A stretch of DNA of 64,000 bases from Tengunoibacter tsumagoiensis (GTDB taxonomy: Bacteria > Chloroflexota > Ktedonobacteria > Ktedonobacterales > Ktedonobacteraceae): positions 1,612,001 to 1,676,000 of the forward strand of contig NZ_BIFR01000002.1 in assembly GCF_003967535.1 (NCBI RefSeq), written 5' to 3'. The stretch's first letter is position 1; each line of letters starts with the position of its first letter. A program made the position numbers and the translations under genes. Positions 19,101 to 31,700 of the stretch are shown here, piece by piece. A model generated the notes under the pieces. That model saw nothing but the letters and a program-made list of their open reading frames with translations. It searched no databases and was not told the origin of the DNA.

Positions 19101-22100
19101 GAAAAGTGGATCGTGCGGCCCTGCCACTGCCTCGTGAGGTTGTTGCAGTTGTTGCTACAAATGGCTTTCAAGCCCCTGAGACGGCGCTACAACAGGCGCT
19201 GGCCGAACTGTGGAAGGAACTTCTTGCGGTGCCTCAGGTAGGTGTCGCTGACCATTTTTTCAAACTGGGTGGACATTCTCTGCTTGCTATCCGCCTTATC
19301 TCACGTATCAGACGCGATCTCCAGGTGGAGCTCCCTCTTCTGACGATCTTTGATGCGCCTACACTGGGCGCAATGGCGCGGGAGATTGAGCTGTTGCTAC
19401 CTGCGCGACTTCATGATCTTTCCCCAGTTCTTTCCCATCCTTCCACACAGGTTGAGCATAACCAGGCACACAGGCTCTCATTTTCACAAGAGCACCTCTG
19501 GTTTCTGGAGCAGCTCCACCCGAACACGGGTCAGTATCATCTCTCATTTGCTTATCAGGTTGAGGGAGATTTCCGCTTTTCGCTCTTTACACGCGCTCTC
19601 GCTGAGATTGTACGTCGACAAGAATGTTTGCGAACGGTTTTTCGCCTTGAGGCAGATGGGCCTCGTCAGATCGTTCTTCCTGCTCTGACGATTCCAATAC
19701 GACAGCTATCTGGTCTGGCGACGCAAGAACTTGAACCGTATCTTACTCAGGAGGCATCGCAACCATTTGATCTGGAGCAGGGGCCGCTGTTCCGCGTGCT
19801 CTGGCTCGAACTGGCTCCTGACAGGGTTCTGCTTCAATGTACGACGCACCATAGTCTCTTCGATGGCTGGTCGATCAGCGTTTTCTTGCAAGAGCTGCTT
19901 TCACTCTATAGTGCCTTTTCTCAGGAGCGGCCCAGCCCACTGCCAGAGCTTCCCTGCCAATACCGACAGTTTGCCGCCTGGCAACGCTCTCTCGCCACTG
20001 GTGAGTCCTATGGACATCAGCTTCGCTACTGGCAAGAACATCTGGCTGGCGCTCCTCCGCTTCTGGCTTTGCCGCTCGATCATGCCAGGCCAGCTGTCCT
20101 CAGTGTATGTGGCGAGCGGGTGACCTACAATCTTCCGGTTTCTCTTGCTCGACAGATCCGTGATCGCAGCCAGCAAGAAGGTGTGACACTCTTTGTGATG
20201 CTGTTGGCCGCGTTTGAGATCCTGCTGGCCCGCCTTAGTGGTCAGACGGATATTGTCGTTGGGACCATTGTGGCACATCGTCCACGGCTGGAATTTGAGG
20301 CTCTGATCGGTTTGTTTGCCAATACACTGGTCTTACGGACGACTCTGACGGGAGAGCCTACGTTTCGCGAGGTGCTCGCTCGTGTTCGTCAGACGGTATT
20401 AGATGCCCAGGCCCATCAAGAGGTTCCTTTTGCACATCTGGTGCAGGCTCTTCAGCCGGAGCGTAGTTCAGGCTATCATCCTTTGTTTCAGGTTGAATTT
20501 GGTCTGCTTGAAGATCTGATCGAGCAGCGGCGATTAATGTCTTCAACACGCCAGCTTCTGGATCTGACTATCAGCCCGGTCCCTATTGCCATTGAGACGG
20601 TAAAATTTGATCTCAGCCTATTTGTTGAGGTTCATGCAGAAGAGATGGAGCTCGTGGTTGAATACGCGACTGCTCTCTTTGAACGCTCAACAATTCTCCG
20701 TCTCATGGGATATTTCCAGACACTTCTCGAACAGATTGTGCAGGCGCCTGAGCAAAAAATCACGAACTATACACTCCTTACTGCCAATCAGCCCCTTACG
20801 TCTCCCCTGCCGGAGGAGACGTTTCTCCAGGCCTTTTCTCGGCAGGTGGATCGGACACCCGGCGCGATTGCAGTCCTGGCAGATGGGCAATCGCTAACAT
20901 ATCAGGAGGTACAGTCGCACAGTGATCGGGTAGCTCAGGTTCTCTTGCAAGCAGGGATACAACCAGAGGAGCCGGTCGCCTTGCTGGCAGAGCGCAACAT
21001 TGCGTTTCTGATCATGTTGCTCGCTATTTTCAAGGCTGGCGGGGTCTATCTGCCACTTGATCCCGGGCTGCCCGGCCAGAGATTACACCAGATCCTTGTG
21101 CAGAGTCAGACACGCTTTGTTGTAGCCGCCCATGCTCTCTGCGCTACAGTAAACGCTGCGTTCAAAGAGCTGCCGCTCATACCAACCCTGCTGGAACAGG
21201 AGACGTTGCTGCACGATGCTGCTTCACTGCTTCTATCTGCTCATGAGCAGATAGAGCTCCCTGCGCTCTCTTCTCGACAGTTGGCCTATATTATCTATAC
21301 CTCGGGCTCGACTGGCGAGCCCAAAGGAGCGATGATTGAACACCTGGGCATGCTCAATCATCTCTATGCAAAAGTACAGGATCTTGCCCTGACAGCCGAA
21401 GATTGTGTGGCTCAGTCAGCATCTCAATGCTTCGATATCTCTCTCTGGCAGTTCCTTGCTGCCCTGCTTGTGGGGGGCCGTATTGCTATCTTGCCCGACA
21501 TCATCACCTATGATCTGAGCCAATTACTTCAGACAATTGAGGTCGCACAGATAAGTATTTTCGAGACGGTCCCTTCACTCTTACAGAGTATGCTCCAGGA
21601 GTTAGCGCGTCAAGAAGAAGGGCGCTGGCCTTTGACGTCCTTACGCTGGCTGCTATTGACTGGAGAGGCTCTTGCGCCTCGGCTCTGCGCCGATTGGTTT
21701 GCATATTATCCTGCTATTCCGCTCCTCAATGCCTATGGACCAACAGAATGCTCCGACGATGTGACACATTGCCGTATCGAGCAGCCACTGCCCATTCAAC
21801 AATTCTCTGTCCCATTAGGCCGACCAGTTCTTAATATGGAGCTCTATCTTCTGGATGCCTCGCTGCAACTTGTACCTCCTGGGGTGATTGGGGAGATCTA
21901 TCTTGGAGGTGTGGGAGTCGGTCGTGGCTATCTTCATGCTGCCGATAAGACGTCAGCTGCCTTCCTCCCGCATCCTTTCTCTCATCAGGCTGGAGCACGC
22001 CTCTACAAAACGGGGGATCTGGCACGCTATACGGCGCAAGGAGAGCTAGAGTTTCTTGGTCGAAGCGATCAACAGGTGAAGATCCATGGTTTTCGCATCG

Positions 22101-22753
22101 AATTGGGGGAGATTGAGCACGTTCTTCGTCGCTATACAGTCATTCGCGATGCGGTGGTCCTCGTTCGGGAAAACAGACGTCGCGAACAACGACTGGTGGC
22201 TTTTTTCAGTGTCCAGCAGAGCATTGATCTTCAGGATCTACGCGAATTTTTACAGATGCACTTACCTGCCTATATGATTCCTGGCTCTTTTGTGCTTTTG
22301 GAGAAGCTGCCACTCAATGCAAATGGCAAGATTGATCGTCATGCACTGATGGAACTTCCGGTGCCAGAAGAGTCAGAGTACGAGCAGGTGATCCTGCCCC
22401 GTACTGCTCTAGAAGCGGTCCTGGCAGAGCTCTGGAGTGAGCTCTTAGAGCGTCCTCAGATCAGCGTTTACCACAATTTCTTTCTCCTGGGTGGCCATTC
22501 GTTGCTGGCTATTCAGTTGATTTCACGGCTGAATCAGATCTTCCAGATTACCTGTCCTGTCCGCCATATCTTTGAAGCCCCGACCATTGCAGAGCTTGCT
22601 CCTGTCATCCAGCGCTATGAAGCGAGACCGGGACAACTCGAAAAAATTGCGCTGGTCTTTCAGCAGATTACGCAGCTCTCGACAGATGATGTCGCGCGCT
22701 TACTGGACAAACGCAAGCGAGCAGAACAAGAAAGCGAGACGGCACATGGTTGA
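16118..22753 (+). CDS. Two-module NRPS (C-A-T-C-A-T)
   Basis: This 2211-residue protein starts with a docking-like helix (DLAKRRQELSANKRSLLAKR). Order: C1 about 45-470, A1 505-1010 (YTSGSTGQPKAVG), T1 1015-1085 (LGGHSLLAIRL), C2 1115-1545, A2 1570-2085 (YTSGSTGEPKGAM), T2 2095-2165 (LGGHSLLAIQL), then a charged C-terminal tail. C1 has HHLLCDA, with Ala for the Gly of HHxxxDG; C2 is canonical HHSLFDG. Pocket residues aligned by eye to GrsA are D-V-E-N-I-G-A-I-T-K for A1 and D-I-W-E-L-T-A-D-D-K for A2. Neither matches a code I can assign; Glu at position 239 of A1 might favour a basic side chain. The start at 16118 is chosen over an upstream ATG (16031) because GGAAG precedes it and the N-terminus then matches the C-T protein. 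There is no epimerase domain. It overlaps the next NRPS gene by 8 bp. Confidence 0.93.
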   Translation: MPVPDDLAKRRQELSANKRSLLAKRLQSHEPQSLVPSSVVQRRAGLEAPLSFAQERLYFLQQLEPQSAAYHESIAVRITGTLHQEILEETVATLTGRHELFQTVLREDDGVIKQVIEPSLLVNHRLASVSIDETEPQARERALQWQIQHLIQRPFQMTEQLLWHATLLHVAPDDRVLLIVLHHLLCDAWSIDVFIQELHQLYTALVEQKTLLLPAQALRYGDYASAQRTWLQGAHYEQLLAYWKKQLAGCPPSLNLPTDFLRGAHTGQKAGYLPLSFSAQVTRQIHALAQQMGVTTFMILLSSLVVLLTRYCQQDEVVIGVPVSGRDHHDLKQVFGLFLNTIALRISVADRPTLAKLIQNVRQVTLDGYAHQEMPFEKLVEELHPQRLLTQSPLFQVMLDLQYRSEIERTRAEYQLIPLQLNNDYAKFDLSFGLREQEQTLSGQLTYNRDLWDQTTMQQLLTYWLTIIQSMATYLEQPVSSLPIWIPETGSSLSSRSFSPLVVQQVFEQQVHRSSTKVAVLAHEQSISYDDLNAYANQLAHYLVLHGLRPEQRVALCLERSLEAVIALFAILKAGGTYVPLDPQSPAERIAFQLQDCAATYLLTSPQQVLDFAGYGGKILPLALSSWMFSAYDQTNLQWSGFSQQLAYLVYTSGSTGQPKAVGVSHEAVMDHLSSVQSVFGIHSEDRVWQFASLAFDVSLEQIFTTLVSGATLILRSALWDAHDLTDYVKRSGLSVLNIPPSYWYEWITDEQVQNSLVAPSSLRLVILGGEKVRPEAVQLWHTTALRTVQLVNAYGPTEAIITSSVFDLTHWYATLHTDHLPVRTPIGHALPARRYLVLDEEGAPVPPGLVGELAIGGPLLARGYFQRPDLTAERFLPDPFTTEPGARLYRTGDRVRMLPTGALEFLDRCDAQVKIRGFRVELGEIEALLRSHPLVKEAVVIAQALDQEALCAYVTTLGEATQEELYQFLAGLLPGYMLPGRIIFLPTMPLTIQGKVDRAALPLPREVVAVVATNGFQAPETALQQALAELWKELLAVPQVGVADHFFKLGGHSLLAIRLISRIRRDLQVELPLLTIFDAPTLGAMAREIELLLPARLHDLSPVLSHPSTQVEHNQAHRLSFSQEHLWFLEQLHPNTGQYHLSFAYQVEGDFRFSLFTRALAEIVRRQECLRTVFRLEADGPRQIVLPALTIPIRQLSGLATQELEPYLTQEASQPFDLEQGPLFRVLWLELAPDRVLLQCTTHHSLFDGWSISVFLQELLSLYSAFSQERPSPLPELPCQYRQFAAWQRSLATGESYGHQLRYWQEHLAGAPPLLALPLDHARPAVLSVCGERVTYNLPVSLARQIRDRSQQEGVTLFVMLLAAFEILLARLSGQTDIVVGTIVAHRPRLEFEALIGLFANTLVLRTTLTGEPTFREVLARVRQTVLDAQAHQEVPFAHLVQALQPERSSGYHPLFQVEFGLLEDLIEQRRLMSSTRQLLDLTISPVPIAIETVKFDLSLFVEVHAEEMELVVEYATALFERSTILRLMGYFQTLLEQIVQAPEQKITNYTLLTANQPLTSPLPEETFLQAFSRQVDRTPGAIAVLADGQSLTYQEVQSHSDRVAQVLLQAGIQPEEPVALLAERNIAFLIMLLAIFKAGGVYLPLDPGLPGQRLHQILVQSQTRFVVAAHALCATVNAAFKELPLIPTLLEQETLLHDAASLLLSAHEQIELPALSSRQLAYIIYTSGSTGEPKGAMIEHLGMLNHLYAKVQDLALTAEDCVAQSASQCFDISLWQFLAALLVGGRIAILPDIITYDLSQLLQTIEVAQISIFETVPSLLQSMLQELARQEEGRWPLTSLRWLLLTGEALAPRLCADWFAYYPAIPLLNAYGPTECSDDVTHCRIEQPLPIQQFSVPLGRPVLNMELYLLDASLQLVPPGVIGEIYLGGVGVGRGYLHAADKTSAAFLPHPFSHQAGARLYKTGDLARYTAQGELEFLGRSDQQVKIHGFRIELGEIEHVLRRYTVIRDAVVLVRENRRREQRLVAFFSVQQSIDLQDLREFLQMHLPAYMIPGSFVLLEKLPLNANGKIDRHALMELPVPEESEYEQVILPRTALEAVLAELWSELLERPQISVYHNFFLLGGHSLLAIQLISRLNQIFQITCPVRHIFEAPTIAELAPVIQRYEARPGQLEKIALVFQQITQLSTDDVARLLDKRKRAEQESETAHG

Positions 22754-25700
22754 TACGTCAAATAGAGCGTCTTTTACGCCCAATCCTCAGCAGCAAAAGA
22801 GCTCTCTCAGCGAGAAGCTTGCTCTTCTTGAGTACCTGCTTCAGGAACAGGAGATTGAGCGAACGCCTGCTGCCCCTGTCTTCGAGGCAAGGCCTGCCAC
22901 AACGCCTCTCTGTGCCTCTTCAAGCCAACAACGTTTCTGGTTTCTGGACCAGTTGTACCCTGGGAGCGCTTTATATACAGTCATCTCTGCCCATCACTTA
23001 CATGATCAGATAGAGAGCCGCTTTCTTCAACAGAGCATTGATTGCCTTGTCGAACGATATGAGATCCTTCGCACGCTCTTCATCAGTGCTCCTGATGGCC
23101 GCTGTCAGCCGCTTGTCCTCCCGACGCTCTCTGTTCCTCTGCTCTGTAAAGATCTCCGTCAGCTCTCGCCTTCGGTTCAGCAGTATCAATTCTCTACGTT
23201 CATGAAAGCCCAGACGCAGCACCCCTTTGAGCTGTCTCAGGGACCTCTACTCCGTTGTTCACTGCTACAGATTGCCGATGATGAATATGTTTTTATACTG
23301 GCTATGCACCATAGCATTACCGATGAGTGGTCGATCCAGCTTTTTTTGCGTGAACTTATGCTCTGTTATGAAGCCTATCGTACACAGCGTGCACCAGATT
23401 CTGTTGGACGCCAGATCTTTCAATACTCGGATTTTGCCTACTGGCAACAGCAATGGCTGGCAAGTCCGGCGCTGCAAGAGCTTCTCACGACATGGCGCAA
23501 GGAGTATCTTGGAGAGGCTTCGCAGCAGGATGCCTTCCCATATCTGGAGCTACCAACAGATTATCCACGCGCAACCACATCGTCGATCCATGGAGCCATA
23601 CGCTCACGTCTCCTGCCTTCTGCGCTGGTCTCACAGCTAAAAACGGAGAGTCTCAACCAGAATATGACGCTTCCAACGTTCTTTCTGGCAGCATTTTTCC
23701 TGTTGCTTCAACGCTATACCCGGCAAGAAGATCTCGTCCTGGGTATGCCTATCACCGGACGCACACGTGTGGAGTTCGAAACAATGCCTGGATGCTTTGT
23801 CAATACACTGGTTGTGCGCTGTCGTCTGACACAGGATCTCTTCTGGCGGGAATGGCTTGAACAGGTGCAGCAGGCCATGCTCACTGCCTACAATTATCAG
23901 GAGCTTCCCTTTGAAAAGATCATCGAGAGTCTTTCTCTTGAACGCTCACTTCAACAGCATCCACTCTTTCAGGTGCTCTTCTCCTATCAGAATCCAGTCC
24001 CTATTCAGCAGGATATGCAGCATCGAGAAGTCCGATCATTGCCGGTGGATACAGGAACGGCCAAGTTTGATCTCTCTCTGTTTGTCTATGAGACCGCCAG
24101 CGAGCTCCGGGTAGCATTTGAATATAAGACAGATCTGTTTGCTTCGGCCACGATTGATCGTATGCTGACGGCCTTTTTGCATCTCTTACAGGAGTGTGTG
24201 AGCCAGCCAGGCTTACGCTGTCGCGAATTGTCGTTGCAACATGCACAGCAGGTGCAGCACTCCGCCCCTCCTCGGGAGGATCAATCCTGTACCAGTCTCA
24301 GCGAGCTCTTTGAACAACAGGTCAAACGCGATCCAGAAGCAATTGCGCTCCGTTATGTTAACCAGCAACTGAGCTACCGACAACTCAATCAGGCGGCAAA
24401 TCAGCTAGCTCGTCAACTTCAAAAACTCAATGTGGGCCCTGAGATGCTGATTGCAGTCTACCTGGAACGTTCCTGTGAGTTTGTCATTGCACAGCTTGCG
24501 ATCCTGAAAGTGGGAGCTGCCTATCTCCCACTCGATCCTGTGAATCCACCTGAACGTCTCATGTTTATGCTCAATGAGAGCCGTTCGCCTCTCCTTCTTA
24601 CACAGTCCAGCCTGTATGAAACGATCGCTGAATATCACGGAACTATCGTTTCCATTGATCAGCTTGCCCGAGAACAGGATGAGTCTTCAGAGGCCAATGA
24701 CAATCTGGCCCTCTCACTGAACCCTCAGCAATTGGCCTATGTCATCTATACCTCGGGTTCAACCGGTCAGCCCAAAGGAATTGAGGTAGAACACCAGCAA
24801 GTCATAGAGCTCTTAGCTGCGACACAGAGCTACTTTCAATTTACCAGCCAGGATGTCTGGACGCTCTTTCATTCGTTTGCCTTTGATTTTTCTGTCTGGG
24901 AGCTATGGGGAGCCCTCTCAACTGGAGGCAAGTGCGTTATTGTGCCACCATCGACCGGTCGCTCACCTACAGAATTTTGGACGCTGATCTGCAATGAACA
25001 AGTAAGCGTGCTTAATCAGACGCCAACAGCTTTCCAGCGGTTACTCCAATCAGAAGAAGTTACCAATGAGCTCGCGAAAAGCTCCTTGCGGTGGATCATT
25101 TTTGGTGGAGAACGGCTAGATTTTGCCAGCCTTCTTCCCTGGCTTACGCACAATCAAGGGCAACTTACACAGCTTGTGAACATGTATGGAATCACCGAAA
25201 CAACCGTCCATGTGACGCTTCATCCCATTGATGAGCAAGAGATTCATCATCCAGTGGGGAGCATTCTGGGCTCAGAATTAGCGCACGAGCAGCTCTATCT
25301 TCTTGATGAGCAGCTGTGCCCTGTTCCAGATGGAGTGGCCGGTGAAATATATGTAGGCGGGCGAGGCGTTGCGCGTGGCTATCTCCATCAGCCAGCGCTT
25401 ACGGCGACACGCTTCATACCACATCCTTTTTCGACGGAACCAGGGGCACGGCTCTACAAAAGTGGAGATCGCGCTCGCCGTCTGGCCTCAGGAGAGCTGA
25501 TCTATCTTGGACGGACCGATCAACAAATAAAGCTGCGCGGATTTCGTATTGAATTAGCGGAGATCGCTCATACATTACAACTCCATCCGGAGATTCAAAA
25601 AGCGGTAGTGCTGCTGGATAGAACCCAAAAGACGAACGAGCAGATAGTTGCCTATCTCATTCCCAGACAGGAGGAGGCATCAGAACAACTGACCCATCAT

Positions 25701-28700
25701 GCGTTGCGACAGTATATGCAGGAGAGACTTCCAGACTATATGAATCCAGTGCACTATTTCTGGGTGGAACATTTGCCGCTGACGGCCAATGGAAAGTTGG
25801 ATGCTCAGGCCTTACTCCAGTTACCACAGACGCTGACCGCTTTGAAAAGTGGCACCGTGTATAGCCCGCCGCGTACGGCTGTAGAGCGGTTGCTCACTAC
25901 GATCTGGGAACAGGGATTGGCGCGGTCTCCAATTGGTATCCATGATAATTTTTTTGCGCTTGGTGGGGATTCTATTCGGAGCCTTGACGTCATTGCGCGG
26001 ATGAAGCGGCAGGGGCTTTATTGCTCGCTTCCTCAGCTCTTTCACTATCAAACGATTGCTGAACTTGCCGACCATATATCTCTCGCTGAACAGCCTGCCC
26101 CGGCTGTGGTGCTGCCTTTCAGCCTGCTTGAGGCAGACGATTATGTCGGGCTTCCTGTCACAAGTACAGATGCTTATCCCCTCACGCTCTTACAGCAGGG
26201 CATGCTCTACCATATGGATTGGACCCCTGAACGTCCACTGTATCAGAATGTGTTTAGCCTCCATCTCCAGGGCCCACTTCACTATCCAACCTTCCTGATA
26301 GCGATACAAACGATTGTTGATCATCATGCTATTCTACGTACTACCTTTGATCTCACAACCTATTCACGACCTTTACAGATTGTCCATGCGCAAGCCGTTC
26401 TGCCCTGTCCACTGACTGACCTTAGCCACCTGGCCTTTGAGGAGCAAGAAAAACAGCTTGCTACTTTTTTACGGGCTGAGGAGAGCAGGCCTTTCAATCT
26501 TACCGACCCTCCTCTCCTACGCTTTCATGTGCATGTGCGGTCTGACCAGACCTTTCAATTGACGATGACTGAGCATCATGCGCTATTGGATGGGTGGAGT
26601 CTCCATCTCCTGCTTGCAGAGCTCTTTTCAACGTATTTTCTGCTCTTACAGGGCAAGGCACTCCCACCCAGGAGCGCTGAGGTGCCTGCCTTCCGTGATT
26701 ATGTTGCTCGAGAGCAGGCGATTCTCCTTGATCCTGCCTATCGTGATTACTGGTACCACAAACTTACACACACGCACACGCAGCCGCTCCTGCCAACCTC
26801 TATTCCAGGTTCCGATGGACGTTTCTATTATGCTACCCATCTCTTTACGCCTGAGGAGAAAGCAGGTCTGCGCCAGTCAGGCTTAACTGTTGGAGCGCCT
26901 CTGAAAAGTGTGCTGCTCGCAATCCACTGTAAGGTTATGAGCCTGCTGAGTGGATCAACGGAGATTATTACAGGGCTGACCTGTGAAGGGCGACCTGAGG
27001 AGATCGGGGGAACACAAACGTGCGGGCTCTTCTTGAATGTTGTTCCATTTTGCCTGTCATTGCGGCAAAGTACCTGGAAACAGCTTATTCAAACGACCTT
27101 TGCCGAGGAATGTGAACTCCTGCCCTTCCGTCAGTATCCTCTGGCAGCGATCCAGAAGGAGCATCCACTGGTCCTGGACACGCTGTTCACCTATCTCCAT
27201 TTCCATGCTCTGACACCTCTCAAACAGGCTCATAACTTTACTATTCTGGAAACTCGGCGGCACGAACAGACTAATTTTGCCCTGAACGCCAGCTTTTCGC
27301 TCGATCCTTTTACTGATGAGCTCAGCCTGCTGCTCGATGTCGATACCACGCGGATCAGTCCAGCGTTAGCAGATACTCTTCTGACTTGCTATCAGCAGGT
27401 GATAACCAGTATGCTCCGCAATCCTGAAGCAGACACAAGGCAATGCTTTCTTCCTTCACAGGACTATCAAGATCTGCTCATTGATTGGAATATGACGGCA
27501 CAAAGCTATCCTGCGGATGCCTGCCTGCATGAACTCTTTACCGCTCAGGCAAAACGTACGCCCGAGGCATGCGCAATCCATTCGGCGCAAGGGACGATAA
27601 CGTATCGTGAACTTGATGAGCAATCTAACCAGCTTGCCCATCTGCTCCGACAGTACCATGATGTAGGACCAGAGACGCCAGTAGGGCTCTATCTCGCTCG
27701 TAAGCCTGCACTGGTAGTTGGGCTTCTGGGCATTCTAAAGGCCGGGGGAGCGTATGTCCCACTCGATCCTGCCTATCCACGCGAACGGTGTCGCTGGATC
27801 TTCCAGCATGCCCAGGTCAAGTTGATCATTACACAATCAGAGCTCACCAGTGAGCTTGCAGATAGCTCTTGCCCGTACCTCTGCATCGATAGCCAGCATT
27901 CCGAGCTTTCTCGCCAGAGCAGAGCTGCACTGGCAAGCAATACGACAGCCATGACAGGCCAGCATCTGGCCTATATTATCTTTACCTCTGGCTCAACTGG
28001 CGATCCAAAGGGAGTTATGATCTCTCATCAGTCACTCATAAACTATGTGTTCTGGAGCATCGAGGCTTATGGCGTCTCCCACAAAGCGGGGGCCCCGGTT
28101 CATACCTCACCTGGTTTTGATTTAACGGTGACGAGCCTTTTTCCGCCTCTAATCACAGGCAAGACGCTCTTTTTCCTCTCTGAACAAGAGAGCAGTACAG
28201 AGCTTCAACAGCTTCTGAGCACGACTGAGCTCTCTCCTATTAAAATGACGCCCGCACATCTTCAGCAGTGGCAGCACCTGCTGATAGAACAAGAAGAACT
28301 GCCGCCTATCGAAGCGCAGACCCTGGTTATCGGTGGTGAGGCTTTGTACGCCGAACAATTAGCATGGTGGCGTCACCTCGCGTCAGCAGCTCCTTTGCGC
28401 TGGATCAATGAATATGGTCCAACAGAGGCCACAGTCGGTTGCTGCGTCTATGAGCTGCCACTCTCTTTTCCCCAGGAGGGCTCTGTCCCCATCGGCAGAC
28501 CCATCGCTAATACAAGACTGTATGTCCTGGATGCTTTTTTACACCCTGTTCCTCGAGGCTTCCCCGGTGAGCTCTATATTAGTGGAGCGGGACTGGCTCG
28601 TGGCTATCAGCAAGCTCCGGAATGGACGGCTGAACGGTTTCTCCCTGATCCATTTCAGCTCGAGCCAGGACAGCGAATGTATCAAACAGGTGATCGTGTA

Positions 28701-31700
28701 CGTTTCCTGCCCGATGGAACGCTTGAATATCTGGGACGCCTTGATGAGCAGGTCAAGTGGCATGGTTTCCGGATTGAACTCCGTGAGATCCAGTTGGCCC
28801 TTACACAGGCGGCTATTGTACAGGAATGCTGCGTCTTAATGCGCAAGACGTCTAATGGAGAGCCTCAAATCGCTGCTTATCTTGTCCCTCAGCCAGATGC
28901 GGTCGTATCGGTCAATGGCTTGAGAGATTTTCTGGCTACCAGACTGCCCTATTTTATGGTACCGGGCCTCTTTTTTGTGGTCGAAGCATTACCTGTAACT
29001 GTCCATGGCAAAGTTGACCATGCGGCGCTCTTACAGATCTCAGAAGAGCACCTTTTACGCACTGAACAGACTATTCGTCCCCAGACATTTCTCCAGATAA
29101 AGCTGGCTGAGATCTGGCAGAGAACACTCTCAATTGAATCAATTGGTATCCATGATCATTTCTTTGCATTAGGTGGAGACTCGCTCCTTGCAACGCAGGT
29201 GATCGCCCGCATGCGAAGCGAGCTTCAGATCACTGTTCCACTACGAATACTCTTTGAACAGCCGACCATTACTCAGCTAGCAACGAGCATCGAGGCACGA
29301 CAGGCAGCGACGGAAGAGGCTGACCCACTCACAGACTCACACATTCCCCGGCGCAGCAACGATGGCCCGGCACCCCTCTCTTTCTCGCAGCAGCGCTTAT
29401 GGTTTCTCGATCAGCTTCAGCCCTTGAGCACGACGTATACGATCTTTGAAGCGCTTCGTCTTGAAGGTGCGCTCAATCCACGCCTTCTGATCCAGAGCTT
29501 TGAGGCAGTCATCCAGCGTCATGAAAGTTTGCGCACGCGGTTCCAGGTCCAGGATGAGCAACCCGTTCAGATAATCCTCCCTTCGCAATCGTTTGACCTG
29601 CAAGAGATCGATCTTTCTCTTCATGCATCAGCAGAGGAAGAGCTGCAACGGATCGCCAGGGAAGAGTCCCAGCAGCCCTTTCATCTGGCAACCGGTCCAC
29701 TCTTACGAGGGCGTCTGCTTTATCTGCAACCACACACCGCCGTTCTGCTCGTAAGTATCCATCATTGTATTGCGGATGGATGGTCCCTCCAGATCCTTTG
29801 GAGAGAGGTAGCGCTGCATTATCAGGCCTTCTTGCAGCAAGAACAGCCTCAAATCGCTGCATTACCGCTTCAATATCGGGACTTTGCCATCTGGCAGCAA
29901 CAATGGCAGCAGAGCGCTCACTTTGAGCGACAGCTCGCCTATTGGAGGCACCAACTGGCCGGGGCCCCTCCGCTTCTTGCTCTGCCAACGGACCATCCAA
30001 GGCCCCCCATTCAGACTACTGAGGGAGCTGAATTGAACCTGATCATCAATCCAGACGTAACGGCGCAGCTTAAAAAGCTCTGTCAGCAAGAGCATTGTAC
30101 CCTTTTCATGCTCTTACTAAGCGCCTGGAACATTGTTCTTCATCGCTATAGTGGCCAGGATGATCTTCTCATTGGGACCACCATTGCAGGTCGCACACAC
30201 AGCGAATTAGAGCCACTGATTGGCTATTTCGCCAATACAGTGGTTCTACGCACAGATCTGGGAGGAGATCCAACCTGCCAGGAGCTCCTACAACGGGTGA
30301 AAGAGGTCGCACTGGCCGCCTATGCACATCAGGAGATGCCATTTGAAAAAGTGGTTGAAGCGCTTCAACCAGTCCGTAATCTCAGCTATAATCCAATCTT
30401 TCAGGTACTCTTTGTATTCCAGAATCTGCCACCATATACGCAGCAATTCGCCGATATTACCGTCCATCCAACCACGCTGGCAGCGAAACAGACCGCTCGC
30501 TTTGATCTCGCACTGGCCTTAGAAGAGCAAGACAGTGTCCTTATAGGGACCCTCGAGTATCAAACGGCGCTCTTTGAAGAAGTCACTATGCGCCGCATGC
30601 TTGCGCATTTTCAGACGATACTCTCCGCTCTGGCAACCAATCTGACCCAATCCATTCATCAGCTTCCTATGCTAACGCCACCGGAACTCGCGCTCGCTCT
30701 TCAGCAGCAGGAACAGAGCGATGACATACGACCAGCAGAGTATCTTCCCCATCGCTTCATTGAACAGGCGAGGCGTACTCCTCATGCGCAAGCGCTGATC
30801 ACAACGCAGGGGACCCTGACCTATCAGGAACTTGACCAACAATCCAATCAAGTGGCGCATCTGCTCCTGAACAAAGGTGTTGGTGCAGATGTACCTGTAG
30901 GGATCTGTCTTCCACGCGATTGCCGTCTCATAATCGGGCTTCTGGGAATCCTGAAAGCCGGAGGAGCCTACGTTCCCATCGATCCAGATTATCCAATCGA
31001 GCGTCAACAGTGGATCTTGCAGCATGCTCAGATCTCACTCCTCCTCACCCATACACAGCCTCCTTTCGCTCTGGAACAGAGAGTAGAGGTTCTTATCATA
31101 GACGATGATCATTCGGAGTATCAGCACCAGCCCCTCCTTCTGGTGCCTCCATCCCTTCATGGGCAGCAATTAGCATATAGTATCTATACCTCTGGCTCAA
31201 CCGGGCGGCCTAAAGGCGTCATGATTACCCACGATGCCGTACGCAACATCCTGTCCTATATGCAGCATAAACATCAGATTTGCGAGCAAGACACGATCGC
31301 AGCATTGGCATCATTTGCCTTCGATATGTCGATCCCCGAACTCTTTCTTCCGCTTATCAGCGGAGCCAGGCTGCTATTGATTGAACAGACCATTGCCAGA
31401 GATGGCCAGAGATTGCACTCTGTCTTACAAGAACACCACGCCACCTTGATGCAGGCAACGCCTACCACCTGGCAGATGCTCTTACAGCTCGGTCTTCCCT
31501 TACCCTCGCTCCATACCATGATTAGTGGAGCCGAAGCCCTCCCTCAAGAAGTAGCCACGCAACTGCTCCATTCCAGGGGGGCAGAGGTCGCCTTCTATAA
31601 TTATTATGGACCAACAGAGACAACCGTCTGGTCAGCAGCTCAGCAGATTACTGCCCACTATCCATCTGTACGGATTGGTCAGCCGATTGCTCATACCCGT

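Noticed and set aside
26130..27450. Second C domain of the large NRPS as an epimerisation domain
   Set aside because: It has an intact HHALLDGWS condensation motif and is followed directly by an A domain; no separate E-domain motifs were seen.
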